Shown here: one piece after another, positions 41,378 through 54,715 of the stretch
How the letters are laid out: each line of letters opens with the position of its first letter
How positions within the stretch are numbered: the stretch's first letter is position 1
NCBI GenBank assembly: GCA_038049695.1
Contig: CP142456.1
Span: forward strand, 69,684,922-69,748,921
Reading direction: 5' to 3'
Length of the DNA: 64,000 bases
Source: Cinnamomum chago
Taxonomy: Eukaryota; Streptophyta; Magnoliopsida; Laurales; Lauraceae
The notes under the pieces: model-generated
Told to the model about the DNA's origin: nothing
Seen by the model: only the letters and a program-made list of their open reading frames with translations
Database searches by the model: none
Translations under genes and position numbers: made by a program

Positions 41378-44058
41378 TTACAGCCAAGACAAGATTCAGG
41401 GTTAGACGAGAGATTGGTGCAAGGACCCAAGACCAATAACACTCACACCTGAAAATATGAAAAGTTAGTTAAAAGAATAAGTGTTTCAGTTAAAAGAATA
41501 AGTGTTTCATACATGCAAGTCATGTCCGTTAAAACAATAAGCACTTCATAGTCCATACATGCAAATGGAAGTGGATGTGTCTCCTGATTCTAAATCGTTT
41601 CTTGTAGTCTTGTAATTTGGTAATTGAATTTATATGGGTTTTTCATGTTGAAATATTGACACACTCTCTCTCTCTCTCTCAAGAGTTGTGGCTACATAGA
41701 TACATATATGTATAATGAATGGGGCGCCACCTCTCGTAAGCACCTCTCATTACCACCCCCTATTGGTCCAAGCTGTTGGAATGTGGGGGCTTAATAAGCC
41801 CCACACGGTTTGCCCATAAGCTTCAATGGCCTTTTAGTGTAATCTCAATTAAATGCCTTAATCATGCATGCATATTGCATGAATTCGGAGAGCCGTTCCC
41901 TCGGCTTTGATGGAGAAAGCATTCTCTATATATTTGGAGACTGAGATCCATAGAAATATATATGTAAAAAATTCTAGCAAGACAATGAGATTTGCGAAAT
42001 TACTATGGGCGGAAGATCACCAGCCTCATGCCATCCTCTCTTGATTTTCTATTCGCACATCAATCACCAACTTCAGCCATGCCAATCAAGGGGAGGTGGT
42101 GGATCGAAATATCTAATTGAGACCAAAGTATATATAAAATATCAACTAATCTATTAAATCATTATAACCTTTGATCTCTGGACCTCAAATTTAATGGTTT
42201 TAGAAGACATTACTTTTATTTTTAATTTTAATCGATCCGTAATAAACAGTTGGATGAGGGTGAAATTTGGACTTATACCCATTCTTTAGTGAGTAATGAG
42301 TATAAGGGGTTGGATTGAGCATAAGAGGATTCCATTTGCTAGTAAAAATAGGGTGATCACAAATAGTTCTTATTTCAAGATTCTCCTTGTATAATCAAAA
42401 GAAGTGCTATAAAGTATTTGAGTACTTTTAAAGATAGAACACTCCTGTCGTTAAAGGAGCTCGTGTGAATGTATGACAATCAAAGGAGGAAAGAGACAAG
42501 AAAACATTTTGGTGGAGATGGAAAAAATATAATCATTAATTAAATGACCCCAGCCATTATTAGTTGTAACTCCTAATTTTTAATGCTATGCACTGTGCAA
42601 ATTCTTTGTGATAGACTTGGTCAACTCCGAGTAACATTTGAGCTATCTGAAATTTAGATTCATGCTAATTATCCAATGAGGATCGGTGTGTGGGAACCAA
42701 TTAAATAGATTAAAGGTAGGCCATAAATAGGAAAACTCAAAAAGAGATGCTGGAAAAACGAATTCCACTTTAAGTAAATAAATAATAACTTAAAACAAAT
42801 TGATCATATAAAATATTGTTAAAAAGTATCATAATTATAGGTTCTATGTTTCGATTTTTATTTATTCTTTTTCATTTTCTACTGATATTATTATTGTGAT
42901 ATTCTTGCTATATTTTTTTTAATTTCAAGAATATTTCAAATATGCAAAAAGAGTATTAAAAAAACATCATCCCAAAGAACTCTCTCAATGGCATGGTAGA
43001 AGGTGAGTATTGATATGGCAGACTTCAGGTAGGCCTACGTGGGTTCTATTGATCATCCATGACTCCATGGATTGGTCACTCACCTTTCTTAGAAAATTTT
43101 TCATTCCCCAGCAGTGTACAAATTTTCAACCTACCATATCGACTTTGACAATGAGAATAGGCCAACCTGTCAAAAACACCCTCTTTGGACTTTGCTAAGA
43201 TTCTTTTTTGGTTTGCATAAAGGGAGGTAGACGAACATGTACTTGACCTTACCCGTGTTAAATGCGGGCATGTTTTGCTGATTTATATATGATCAGAAAA
43301 ATCAATTTACTAGTTTAAAATTCTAAAATGATAGTATGTAATTTTAATATGAACTAAAGATTTGTCTTATTAAGGAAGTAATTCACATATAGAAAAAGAG
43401 AACTATATAATTTTTTTTCAGTCCGTAGTGGTATATAAATGAATTAAATATTAAAAATATTAGTTTTTTTTCCTTCACGCTGGCCCAACCTAGCCCTCGA
43501 CAGTAAGGGCCTATGGTCCTAATTTGACAGTGACCCAAATGTTAGACTCCTTTGATTTTATATAAGTAAATCAAAATAATTTTATATATATCATCTCCAG
43601 ACTGTACTATTCATCCCTCCATTTGATTGTCGTCCACATGGATGAGCTCGGTCAAAAGTGCTCATTGCTTAAGGAAAAATGTCCAGTTGTCTATAGTAGA
43701 CTTTTCTAAATGGTCATGAGTCTCAGTAATGTTTGATGGAAAAATGCCATGGAAAATATATCAATAAATCAAATTTTCAATGGTTCAAAATAAAAAATAA
43801 ACAAAACATTTTAAATTTTTACTTTTATTAATACCACATTTTTCTTACAATACTTTTACTCTTGCTGACTTTTTAAAGTCATGTATCTGTTAGGAATGGA
43901 ATTAGTGTTTTCTGATAATATCACAATTATGTCAGGATTCTTTTTGAAAATATCATCACTAATTCTTACGTTGATCACAAATCTAAATGTTTCATACTGA
44001 AGATTAAGTGGTGATTCGATCGGCATGATTTTGTGGTCACTCCAACCCCTAGAATAAG
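41378..44058. other. Conserved 3' flank of peptide gene B with empty LINE site
   Basis: No additional gene. The empty counterpart of the copy A LINE insertion is at about 42612-42626. A (CT)n run is at 41664-41681. Confidence 0.7.
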
Positions 44059-44160
44059 TGTTGGGTTTATGTTTCTTGAATTCCGGGTTAATCAGATTGG
44101 TTCATTGGGTTTAGCCTATGACCATGTGGGTATTTTGGTAATTGTACCAGGGCTTCGTCC
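44059..44160 (+). mobile_element. Copia-like LTR, left part (copy B)
   Basis: It starts TGTTGGGTTTATG after ATAAG, as at 22112. It is interrupted by LINE-2 at 44161. The right part resumes before 48342 and is cut by the hAT element. Confidence 0.7.
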
Positions 44161-44726
44161 TTTTTTTTTCGCTAATTGGTAAGATTGTATAGAGTGAAAA
44201 AGGGCAGAAGCCCCTAGGACAAAGAGAAATAAAAATACACCAAAATAAAACTTAGGAACAAATTGGCTCCCCTAAACGCGGGGGCTGGGGGGCACAAAAT
44301 AGAAAGGGAGGAGAGCAAACCCCACCAAGGCCAAAGAACGGAACAAAAAAAAATCCAACTACAATGAGAGCGCTGCAAAAGAAGCCAACCCAAACTACCA
44401 AGAGCAGAATCCAAGGCTTAATCTTCAAGGAAAGCCCTCCAAAACTCAAAGGCAACTTTAACAGAAAACCATCTGATTGGGAGAAGAAGAGAAATCCACT
44501 TCTCCTAGAAGCACAGAAAACAGCCTAAAGAAGCTCATACCAACTGCACCAAAAGGGCACCAACAGCAAAGAGAAAGGCAAACAAGGCTCTTCTTTCTCT
44601 GCTAAAAAGCAAAGGACAACAAGGCCAATGGAGGCTTTGACCTTACCTGAGACAAGCAAGCCACCCAACTAAGGAAGCCCCAATTGAGAATCCCTACAAC
44701 CTTCCTAGCTCCAGAATCAGATGAGA
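44161..44726 (-). mobile_element. LINE-2 3' portion (copy B)
   Basis: Nine T (44161-44169) are followed by the same 3' UTR as at 22213. It is cut by the long LTR at the duplicated TGAGA (44722-44726 and 47540-47544). Confidence 0.7.
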
Positions 44727-47539
44727 TGTTACACCCCGACCCGGATTAACCCTAATTAATACTAATTAAGTGTGTTTTAGCTAAATTAATTATGTTTAAT
44801 TTGCTAACTATGGTAATTAGTATTTATTAGTCTTTATAGATTGAGTTAGTTGAGCCTTAAACCTTAAATAGGTGAGTTGGAATCGAGTTGACTCGGTTGA
44901 GTAGAGTCAAGGGCTTTTTCGTAAATATGAGTTTTCGCATTTTGCATAATTCGCACGTCATTTTGGCATTATCGCGTGTATTTTGATGACTACGCCGATT
45001 TTTATATTAGACTCTCCTTCATTTGACTAACCATCGAGTATTTGGACCCTCATTAGATTCAAAATGGAAATAAACCAATTCTAGTGGACTTCTTTGTAAA
45101 TGATAACCTTATCCCTTGATATATACAACCTCACCCTTCTTTTCATTTCCTTTTCATCTTCTTCTCTCTACTCTCTTCCTCCACTTCTCTCATCCTCCTC
45201 TTCTTTGCCCTTCAAGGAGTGGATGCATGTACCTTAGGAGCTAGAGTTGGATCCACCGTCATCTTCTTCTTCCTCTCACCTTTGTTGGCCAGAAGACCAT
45301 CTCCATCCTCTCTTATCTCTTCCAATTCCGAATCATTGCAAGGGGTAAGAATCAAACTCCTTTATTTAGATTTGAGTTGCATTTGAGTGAAAGCACTCTT
45401 GGCTAAACATACATGCATATTCATTCCTTTTTTTCCTTGTGTATTTGGTATTAGGGTTTGGTATTTGGGGTTTTCTTGGGCCTTGAGCTGGAAAGCTCTT
45501 ACTTGAGGCAAGTATAAGCTTTAATTTGGATTTACATGTGGATTATTACCATTGATTCCATGAACTATCTCTCTCTCTCTCTCAATGTTTTGTCTTTTAA
45601 TAAATATGTGGATTGAATTGTTCTTATGAATTATGATTTATGGATTTGAATGGAAGAACTTTATGGCATGTAAATGGGAGCAGGAAGGCTCCATTTATGC
45701 AGGTTTTGAAATGGAAGGGGAGTTAGAGATTGAATGGGGAGAAGAAACCATGAAAATTCGAAAAACAGGAGTTCTGGACAGTTCGCTCGAGCGAACTGGA
45801 GCAGTCGCTCGAGTGAAACCCCCCTTCTCTTGCATTGGGTCGAGCGAACAAAAGATTGCTCGGACATTTACCTTTCTGGATGGGTCCACTCGAGCGACCG
45901 CACCCTTGAAGCCACCGCTCAAGCGAACTAACGGGTCGCGCGAGCGAGTAGACCTCTAGATAGGGTCCGCTCGAGCGAACTTGGGTCCACTCGAGCGAAC
46001 CTGAAACTGAACCTTGGCCCTTTTTCCGACCCAGTTTTGGGTGACCACCCTTAATCTATTATAACCCACCTGAATCATCCTTAGTAGACAATTAAGATGC
46101 TTACCATTACTCCCATAGGAATTTAAGAATTTTAAGACCTTTATGACCTTAAAATGGAACGAATAACCTTATTATTTGGCCCAATGGTTACTCACTAGTC
46201 TAACATTTTGCCATGAATGTTAGTTTGGGAAATTCAACGTATTTTCCATGAATGGGACACCTAATAAAGTAGTAATACGTCGATCTTTCTAAGCTTACCT
46301 TATATTGGACGGTGAAAGACTAAAATTAATAGTTTAGTATTGGTTCATAAAATATCTTGATTCCTTTAAATCTATTGCATTTCATATTGGAGTATAAATT
46401 TTCTATTGATAATCAAATCCTGATTAGTAGATTAGTGACATTATTAGTGTTATTTGAGGTCTGATTGTCTACATTCGAATCGGATTGTCAGTATTGTATA
46501 CCAGATTTCGTATTCATTGGAAATGTGGGATTGAGTAACTATTCGTGATATATGAGAATTATTATTCGATTTGATTATGGACTAGTGAAATACAAACTTA
46601 CTCAAAACCTGTTGTTTTTATTTGATTCGATCGAGTCGGCACTACTTAGCGTCGACCTTGTGATACCCGACGGGGTTGAACTCGGTTTCGTTATTCGAGA
46701 CTACTGCAGTAAGTCATCTGGAGCACTAGAACTCCAGACTCGGGTAGCCAGCTAACCTTTGGCCAGGCCACTGGTGCCATCCCAACTAGATTTGCTCTCT
46801 TTTGAGAGGATGAGCTTAAGGTAGTAGGCAATTTGCAAGTTTTCATTATACTTGTTTCGCAATGCATAAATTATTCATTCTTGCGAAACTTGCCTAGTTG
46901 ATACTTATCATTGATATCTATTATTTTATTCGTCTTAAATTCAACTTGATACATTATGTATTTCCTTATTATTGCCTATACTTGCTTAATCGTTGTATTG
47001 ATGATACTACTCTTGGTGTCACAGTCGCAAGTGCAGCCTCCGGCCTTGAGAAGGCTACCCAGGAGGTACTTTCAGGATTAAAAGAGTGGCCAGAACCCGG
47101 GGCAGCTTAATTTTCTTCCCCGGAGTGCATGAAGACGTTTTGAGAGTCTTAGTAATGAGTGTGGTCAGCCCCTTTTTGTGTGGACACACTTAGGTTTAGT
47201 ATTCTTTTGTTTACACTTTTGGTAATGTTGTATAGGTTCTTTTATTCACCCTCTTTTGTAAAACAATGTATATATAATTGTATAATTCTTTTGTATTAAA
47301 AGTTGAATTATTATTTGGACTGAATGGGAATTGATATCCTCACATGAATGAAATACAGCTTCCGCTATGGTTAGCTGTTATTGATATGTTCTAGTGAGTC
47401 CTACATAACGTGTGTGGAAAGTTGTTTTCTCTCCTTCGTGTGTTGTATTTGGCTCAAGACAGGTACAACACATGGGAGTAAGTGTGTCACACCTCGGAGA
47501 TTTTCCTAGGCCAGGGTGACTCGGGAGCGGGATGTGACA
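44727..47539 (+). mobile_element. Long solo LTR, 2813 bp (copy B, uninterrupted)
   Basis: It starts TGTTACACCCCGACCCGG, ends GATGTGACA and has TGAGA on both sides within LINE-2. It preserves the 46827-47197 stretch that copy A has lost. Segment 45779-45995 has repeated GCTCGAGCGA palindromes. A TATATACAACC at about 45120 suggests plus orientation. No protein-coding domain was recognised. Confidence 0.83.
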
Positions 47540-48300
47540 TGAGATAACTCTGAATCCACCAAGACCCTTTGGAAGAAATGAAAGAAGGCTTGAAACTCCT
47601 TATACACCTCGCAAGACCAAAGCCAGAAACAGAGGACAGGCCTAACAACAGATTCTTCCTAGTAATAACTACAGATCGAGCAGCAAAACCCAAGCACAGA
47701 AAAGAAGCTGAACAAGGAGCAAAGGAGAACTTCACTTCACCTGGCAGCCAGAAAACTCAAACCTGGGGCAAAACAGGGCACCTCTCTCCCGAACAGCACC
47801 AAACAAGGAGCAACAAAGACCACCACAAAAGGTGCAGAGAGCAGACGTTAATCACCCCATCCAGAGGCTCTCAAAATTGGATGAGGGGGAATAGCCATAC
47901 TTGAAGAGAAGCTGAACATACCATTACACCTGTCATGAAAAACCAACTAAGACAACTTCAAGGAAGGCAATTTGTAGTGGTGCTTGGCTTCATTCCTTAA
48001 GAACCAGAGAGTGTTGATGGCTTGGAAGAAGGTTACAACTGCAGTTTTTCTTCATGGGCCATTAACAGCCTTAGCTAAAGTTGTCAAGATAGAAGTGGCA
48101 GATAGAGGAGGGCCGGGGGGTTGCTTGCTTGGCTGAGGAGCCATAACCAAAGCTTTTGAGCTAAGGAACAAGGGAAGAAGAGATGGAGGTCTGATTCACT
48201 ATTACTGTGGCAGGTGTAGCATCTAGAAACCATAGAGCGACCTATTTGCATTGCCCAATAATCTATAGGATATTTTTGGAGAAGAAGCACTGGGGCCCAA
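47540..48300 (-). mobile_element. LINE-2 ORF2 C-terminal remnant (copy B)
   Basis: On the minus strand 48084-48290 reads IGRSMVSRCYTCHSNSESDL then HLFFPCSLAQKLWLWLL, the zf-RVT region of plant LINE ORF2. Stops on both sides make it a remnant. Confidence 0.75.
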
Positions 48301-48579
48301 GAAAGTGGAGATTATATATTGATGTAATCTGTAATCCTAGACTAGGGATGGCAAGCGGGTGAATCGGCCCGAATTTTAAGCATACCATACCCGATCCCCG
48401 AAATTCTTTATTTCCCAAAACCCGCCCCGAAACCCGTCGGGGGTTATTTTGATTGTACCAAAACCGAACCCTATGGGTTTCGGTTTTTCCCCGATCCGAA
48501 CCGCCCCTGCACAATAATTCGAGTTTTACCCGAACCCTCACCGACCCGCCCAACCTCAATTTAGTTTTTGCAAATCTTT

Positions 48580-48583
<4 letters not shown>

Positions 48584-48653
<70 letters not shown>
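48584..48653. repeat. (TG)n microsatellite, 70 bp
   Basis: Pure TG run near the hAT left end. A frame translating it as alternating Thr-His is an artefact. Confidence 0.97.
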
Positions 48654-48656
<3 letters not shown>

Positions 48657-49212
48657 AAGATAGTAAAAATCCTTCCAAAATTTGAAAGCATATCAAGCAA
48701 GGACACAATTCAGGATTGTGAGACTAAAAAATATTTCAAAAGGCAGTGCCATTCATAAATCTTCAACTCCTGTGAAAAAAAAAGGGTAGCACCATGCCGC
48801 CATTACAAACAGAAATAAAGCAGCATCAATAGCCTGGATCAACCAAAAGCAAGCAAACTGCAACAACCTGTCTCAACAACAAAGTGCAGCCAAAAAGGGA
48901 AAAATATTGCAGCAACCTGACTTGTTCCAACTTACACTTACAAAAAACATAAACCAAAACCACTAACCATTTAGCATAATTAGGCAAAAGAAAAAATAAG
49001 TTCAACTGACTTGTTCCAACTTACACCACCAAAACTAACCAAAAAAAAAAAAAACCTTGAAAGAAAAGCATAGATATTCCCAAATCAGCATTCAGCAGCA
49101 ACAAAAAACATATTGTGCCCATGCATTCAACACCACCACCTTCATTTCACACATCAATAATGCAAGATTCTTCGAAGTCCACCTCCTCATATATAGTTGC
49201 GTAACCAATCGA

Positions 49213-51351
49213 TTATTCACCTAAAAAACAAATATTCAAAATAATACCAGAATTAGTAATCAAAAGGTTAAAAAAAATAGATTTTAGATTGAATAACCAA
49301 CTTTGAGCACACATTAATGCTTCCATTGTCTTAAGATGAAGTCTACTTCGATGTGGGCTCACCAACCTACCACTTGTGCTAAATGCTGACTCAGAAGCAA
49401 CTGTGGACACTGGAATAGCCAACATATCCCTAGCCATGGCTTGTAACGTTGGATACTTGGGTGCATTCGATCTCCACCAAGCCAACACATCAAATCTCGG
49501 GGTTCTTGGCAATTCGTCATCCTCCAAATAATGATCTAGCTCAGGTTTCACATAATTGCCCTTCTTACTTCTCTTTCTACTCACAAACAAATCATACTCT
49601 AACAATGTCTTAGAACCCTTTGAACTTGATTGGGAAAAAGATTCACTACAAACCTCCATCCTCGAATCAAGTCTATCTTGGTACCCACCAAGCAGATCAT
49701 AGCAAAGTTTACGGACTTTCGCAATTTCTTCCGAAGCCTTATCTCCAAAAAGTTTACCAAAAAAGAATTCAAGTACTGTCATCTTGTACCTAGGATCTAA
49801 AACTGCAGCAACTCCTACAACACCATGTATCACTGTCCAATATTTATCAAATTTTTCCACCATTTTTTATGCCATAGAAATAATCACTTCACTTTCACTA
49901 AAGAGCCATTGTCTCAACTCCATTCTAATCTCACATATGTTCGGAAAGCAAAGATTAGGTGTGGGATATTTAGTTCCAGAAAACACTTCAGTCACCTTAT
50001 AGAAAACTTTTAGCTTCTCACAAACTTCTTTAGCAAACTCCCATTCTTTATCATCGGGTGAAGCTTTATATTGGGACTCTCTTTGTTTTATGCGGGAAAA
50101 AACATATTTGTACACCAAGGCATTTCAAGCATCAAATATGTTGAATTCCATCTAGTTGCACAATCAAGTCCTAGCTTCTTTGTACTTGGAATACGCAATT
50201 GGCAGGCTGTTTCCTCAAATTTTTCTACTCTTTTTGGTGTTGCTATCCAATAAGCTACACTTTCCCGAATTTTCTCAATACTCACTTTTATCACATCCAG
50301 TCCATCCTTGACAATCAAATTGAGAATATGTGCACAACAACGCATGTGAAATAAAGTTCCACCCAAAAGAAGTGAATCATTATCTAACTTTTCTAACAAG
50401 ATGTCAACCATGGCATCATTGGTGGAGGCATTATCAACAGTAACACAAGAAATTTTTCTGTCGATGTTCCAATCCATCAAACAATCCAACAAAGACTGAG
50501 ATAAAGCTTCTTTCGTGTGTGGACATGGCACATAAATGAACCTAACATATAGCATACATACTCAATGAATAATGCAAACACATAAATGTATAAAATATAG
50601 ACATTGGAAAATAAAATAAATAAATGTACCTCAAAATGCGACTTTACAAAGTCCAAGAATCATCAATAAAATGCGCCGTGACAGCCATAAAGCCTTTCTT
50701 TTGAGTACTTGAAGTCTACATATCAGTTGTGATTGCCAATCGACTTCGATTACTCTCCACCAAACTCAACGTCTTCGCCTTTTCATAATCATAAATCTTG
50801 AATATCTCACCCTTTATTGTGTTTCTACATGGCACCTTAAATAAGGGTTGAAGTGACGCTGAATACCTCTTAAAACCGATATGGTCCACAATCGAAAGAG
50901 GATATTCATGCATAATTATGGCACTTGCAAGCTCTTTCCTAGCTATATCATGATCAAAAGTACAAGAGGTTAGTTGAGGGTTCTCTTTGTTGAAATTGTT
51001 TATCAAAACTTTCTGCTTCATGCTCCCCTTCTTATGTTTGCCATTATAGTGCTGCGTCAGATGCGAGGTTCCATTGTTCGACGAACCCCCAAGTTGTTTT
51101 TTACAATATTTGCAAACAGCCTTCCAAACGCCATTGATTTGTTCCTTTGTAAAGTGCTGCCACACTAGACTCCTTAATTTAGATGCCCAATCAGGCACTG
51201 ATTTAGCATCATCTTGCTCACCAGCATTTTCAATTGAAATTGGATTTGAAGAGTTGTTAACCGGTGCTGATGGTAAGGGGCCTTGACTGTCCAGTGTTGC
51301 AGGTTGTGAACCACCAACCGTGGTAGTACTTTCCACTTGTGATGTTGACAT
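49213..51351 (-). pseudogene. hAT transposase with BED zinc finger, pseudogene
   Basis: Start ATG is at 51351. Exon 1 (to 50630) has a Ser/Pro-rich N-terminus, a BED-type finger (VWQHFTKEQINGVWKAVCKYC, NGTSHLTQHYNGKH) and the start of the catalytic core (HEYPLSIVDHIGFKRY, RLAITTDM). A TAG at 50716-50718 replaces the usual tryptophan after TTDM. An 88 bp intron (50542-50629) follows. Exon 2 holds FIYVPCPHTKEALSQ, TVDNASTNDAM, MRCCAHILNLIVKDGLD, LDCATRWNSTYLMLE, then a frameshift near 50120, a TAA at 49867-49869 and the intact dimerisation domain with LAWWRSNAPKYPTLQAMARD, IPVSTVASESAFSTSGR. Family: plant RICESLEEPER/Ac-type hAT transposases. Three lesions disable it, though most of the protein is still readable. 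Confidence 0.92.
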
Positions 51352-51511
51352 TTGTATCCCTAAAAAAATGCAACAAATCATTAGATAGCCATAGATTGGT
51401 GAATCAAAATTAGGAAGAAATAAAAAATGATGGAAAAAGCAACAATATCAGGGCATCATAAAATTTTATTTACAAAAATTGACACAAAAATAGAACAATA
51501 AAACAATACTT

Positions 51512-51514
<3 letters not shown>

Positions 51515-51543
<29 letters not shown>
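51515..51543. repeat. (GA)n microsatellite
   Basis: Pure AG run upstream of the hAT transposase gene, possibly in its leader. Confidence 0.95.
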
Positions 51544-51546
<3 letters not shown>

Positions 51547-53935
51547 AATAAAAGGTACAAATGGAAACATGTAGTAAACTAATCTGGCAGGTATAGAACT
51601 AGAGGCATCATCTAAGTCAGAGCAACACGATCAAATACTTAGAGCTAAAAGAAACATTACTCTTTCAAGATCCACATCCTTCAAGAGAAGAACACCGACG
51701 AATTTGCTCATGAGGATGTAGAATCCTTTCAAATCTTAAAAGAGAAGGAATGTGAGGAAAGCAACCTTGAACTAGCCACCACCTACCTTTACAAGTTAAT
51801 TTTCAGACTAATTCCCAAAATCAAATTTGACATAAGTTAAACTTAGGCATCATAATCAATGATTTCAAGTAAGTATCGCACAGTCAAGTAGCCATCATGG
51901 CGAGTTCTTAGCCTGTATTCTCTGATAACAAATTAATCAAAATTGAGGGGAAATATCAACAATGGTTGGCTAATGGGATCTGTTACTTGAAGCTATATAA
52001 GCCAAAGATCAAAGTGCCACTCCTCGAGCATTTTACAGAAAAGTTCATGCCTCACAAAATGTTTTTTTGTGAAAGCTCAATTGGAGGGTCACAAGAAACC
52101 TTTATCAAACCAGAATTTAAGTTGTGTTCAATTGAAAATGCTTTTGAACCTACTTCACAAGTCACAAAGAGGGGAAAAAAAACTAAACATTAGGCTTAAC
52201 AAACTAAACACTACATGTTAATCATGCCTACTAATCATTAGTCAGCAATCTGTTTGGTAATCATTAACAATCTATGATACAATCTGCTTCGAGACTACAT
52301 GTGCTTGAGGAATAAGTAAAAAGCTTTACAGAGAGTTTCATCCCTAAAACTCCTAAGCACAGATGGGGGTGTCTACGACACACTTCAGTCGAAGAGTGAG
52401 CAGGTAATAAAGCAACAGAATCAGCACAAGGAGTATACAGTGAACTTATTAAAAAGGACTCCTTTGTTAACTTGGTAATTGTTTTTAAAAAAAAATTTGA
52501 AGCAAGTTTCGATTCATCAAAGAAGATTTCAATGTTTTGTAAAAGTTGAGCATATAAAACAGATAACCAAAGTGATGCCAACATTTTTTTTTCCTCTTAA
52601 ATTCCAAACACACCCCAAGTCTAAGTACCTATTTATGTGACATTTCAATAGCCCTTTTAGAGCCTAATGAAATTTCAATAGAATACATGCCTCATTCCTT
52701 CCACCTATTGATAAATACTCATGAAAAGCTTTGAAGAACAGTGGATCTACTTCCACAAAGTGAGAGGGTTTTTAATTACAAAGACACTATTTCATGGGAC
52801 ACCTAAGACTTATCATTGTTGTCAACTAAGATAAACCCCTAATGGACTTTATACAAAGCCTGAATGATCATAATTTTAGCCTTTTGGGACCCAGCTTCAT
52901 GCTAGTGGAAGCTACACTTTGATTTTTAGTGGAGGTTTAAATAATTTTTTTTAAGAGTAATTTCATTGATCACCGCAGATTTGTACACATGCATGGGACC
53001 AGAAATTGGAACAACCAGCCGTTACATAAATACATTTATCATGTGGTAGGACAAATATATTATGTTAATCAATGGCCCAACATTTAAGTCCTCATCTTTT
53101 CATTGATTAAAAAAATAAAAGAAAATTAAAAAAACCCCTTGTGTAGTTGTGTTATTCCTTTAGCTGTATAATTTATGGGAATGCCAAACTAGATGAATGC
53201 GTATATCTGAAGATGGGAAATAGCTCTAATCATTAACAGAGATATAAGATTCATAGCATTCAACTCCATACAGATTTTGACAAAGAAATTACCTACAAAA
53301 TTAGCAATATCAATATAAATTTGCTACATTTTAACGACGCACTTTTTTTCTTAGAAAACCTTTCGTTACCAAATTAGCAATAAGATGATACTCCACCAAA
53401 CACTAATACAAAAGTTGCATCCAAATCAAGCTTTTCTTTCATTACAGGTAAATCCATTACATAAGTTAACTGTTATGAAATTGGCGTACGATTTACAAAT
53501 TGACACAAAAATACATAAATAGAACAATAAAATAATATGTGAAAAATAGAGAGAGATAGCCAGATATACATTACCAGGTTTGATGATAAACACTAATGGA
53601 ATTGATTCTCTAATTTCCGTTGGCACTGGAGGCGATTCTCAGTGTTTGTTGAGCAGGAGAAGAGTGAGAGGAGGAATTTTCAGTATCGATTCCAATTTCT
53701 AACGTTTCTGCACATGGGACTAGGGTTTGCTGGGTATGCATAACAGTAAATACAAATTTCCAATATTCCATATTTATAGATTCTAGGGATTCAGATGGGC
53801 TGCTGGTATTCTTGAGGATTTGAGAGGAACAATGAAAAGAGATTGGGGAGGAGAGGACATAGGAGACGAAGAGACGTTGAGAGGAAGAGGCGAAGAGGAT
53901 TAAGAGGGTGCGCTATTGCGTGATGCGTCTGTCAA

Positions 53936-54715
53936 CACTACAAGAAATTTGGGGTCTAATGACGAAACAGATTTGTCCCAAATTGTACATATTTCGTCAC
54001 CGAAACTAATTAAGACGAAAATTTTTCGTCACCCTTGTTCTCGCCAAAGCCTCGTCGCAGAAAGGTGGTGGTGACGAAAAAAAAAATTCGTCATTGAAAA
54101 AGATAAATTTGTGACGATTTTTTTTGTCTCCAATACACTCTGTTGGGAACATACTTGTAAATAATTAGTGACAAAATATTTTGTCATTAAAGGAAGAAAT
54201 TAGAGACAATAATATTTTGTCATAAATATAAGAAATAGAGACGAAATAATTTCGTCGCGTTTAATATAAAGGAAGACGAAAAAAATTTGTCAAAGAAGCT
54301 TCCTTTATCGTCAAGCTACAATTTGTCAAAGAAGCTTCCTTTAATGACAAAAAATTTGTCGCCAATCGACTTGGTAGGAACAAACTTGCAACTAATTAAC
54401 AACGAAATATTTTGTCATTAAAGAAAGAAATTAGAGTCGAAAATATTTTGTCATAAATATAAGAAATAGAGACGAAATAATTTTGTCGCGTTTAATATAA
54501 AAGAAGACGAAAAAATTTTGTTAGAGAAAGTACCAGTAGATGACGAATTTTTTTTTCTCCAATTGTATGTAATTAATGACAAAATTTTTTGTCATTAAAG
54601 GAAGAAATTAGAGTCATAAATAGAAGAAATAGAAACGAAATAATTTTGTCGTGTTTAATATAAAGACGAAAATAATTTGTCAAAGAAGCTGCCAATAGAG
54701 ACAAAACACTACACC
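53936..54715. repeat. CACTA terminal and subterminal repeats
   Basis: Repeats of about 240 bp contain GAGACGAAATAATTTTGTCG and GTCAAAGAAGCT. They resemble the motif at 29600-30549 (CGAAATATTTTCGTC), so the two termini probably belong to related families. Confidence 0.8.

Larger units (their letters stand above)
40790..48342 (+). repeat. Segmental duplication, copy B
   Basis: Direct-orientation copy of 13081-32245 without its LINE, composite and MITE insertions. It ends at a hAT element inserted after CCTAGAC; copy A continues past that point. Small differences include a local repeat at 41466-41508 and better preserved CTCGAG palindromes. Confidence 0.93.
48343..53935 (-). mobile_element. hAT (Ac-like) transposon, right end not identified
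   Basis: The left end TAGGGATGGCAAGCGGGT is a typical Ac/hAT terminal sequence, inserted after TCCTAGAC in copy B. A decayed transposase gene lies on the minus strand. No matching TTGCCATCCCTA-type right end or second TCCTAGAC is seen before the CACTA terminus at 53936, so the element is truncated or interrupted there. 51540-53935 holds 5' flank without a gene. Repeats: (GT)n 48584-48653 and (GA)n 51515-51543. Confidence 0.7.

Noticed and set aside
48263..48758. Open frames encoding long Thr-His or Val-Cys runs
   Set aside because: They translate a TG microsatellite next to the hAT terminus.
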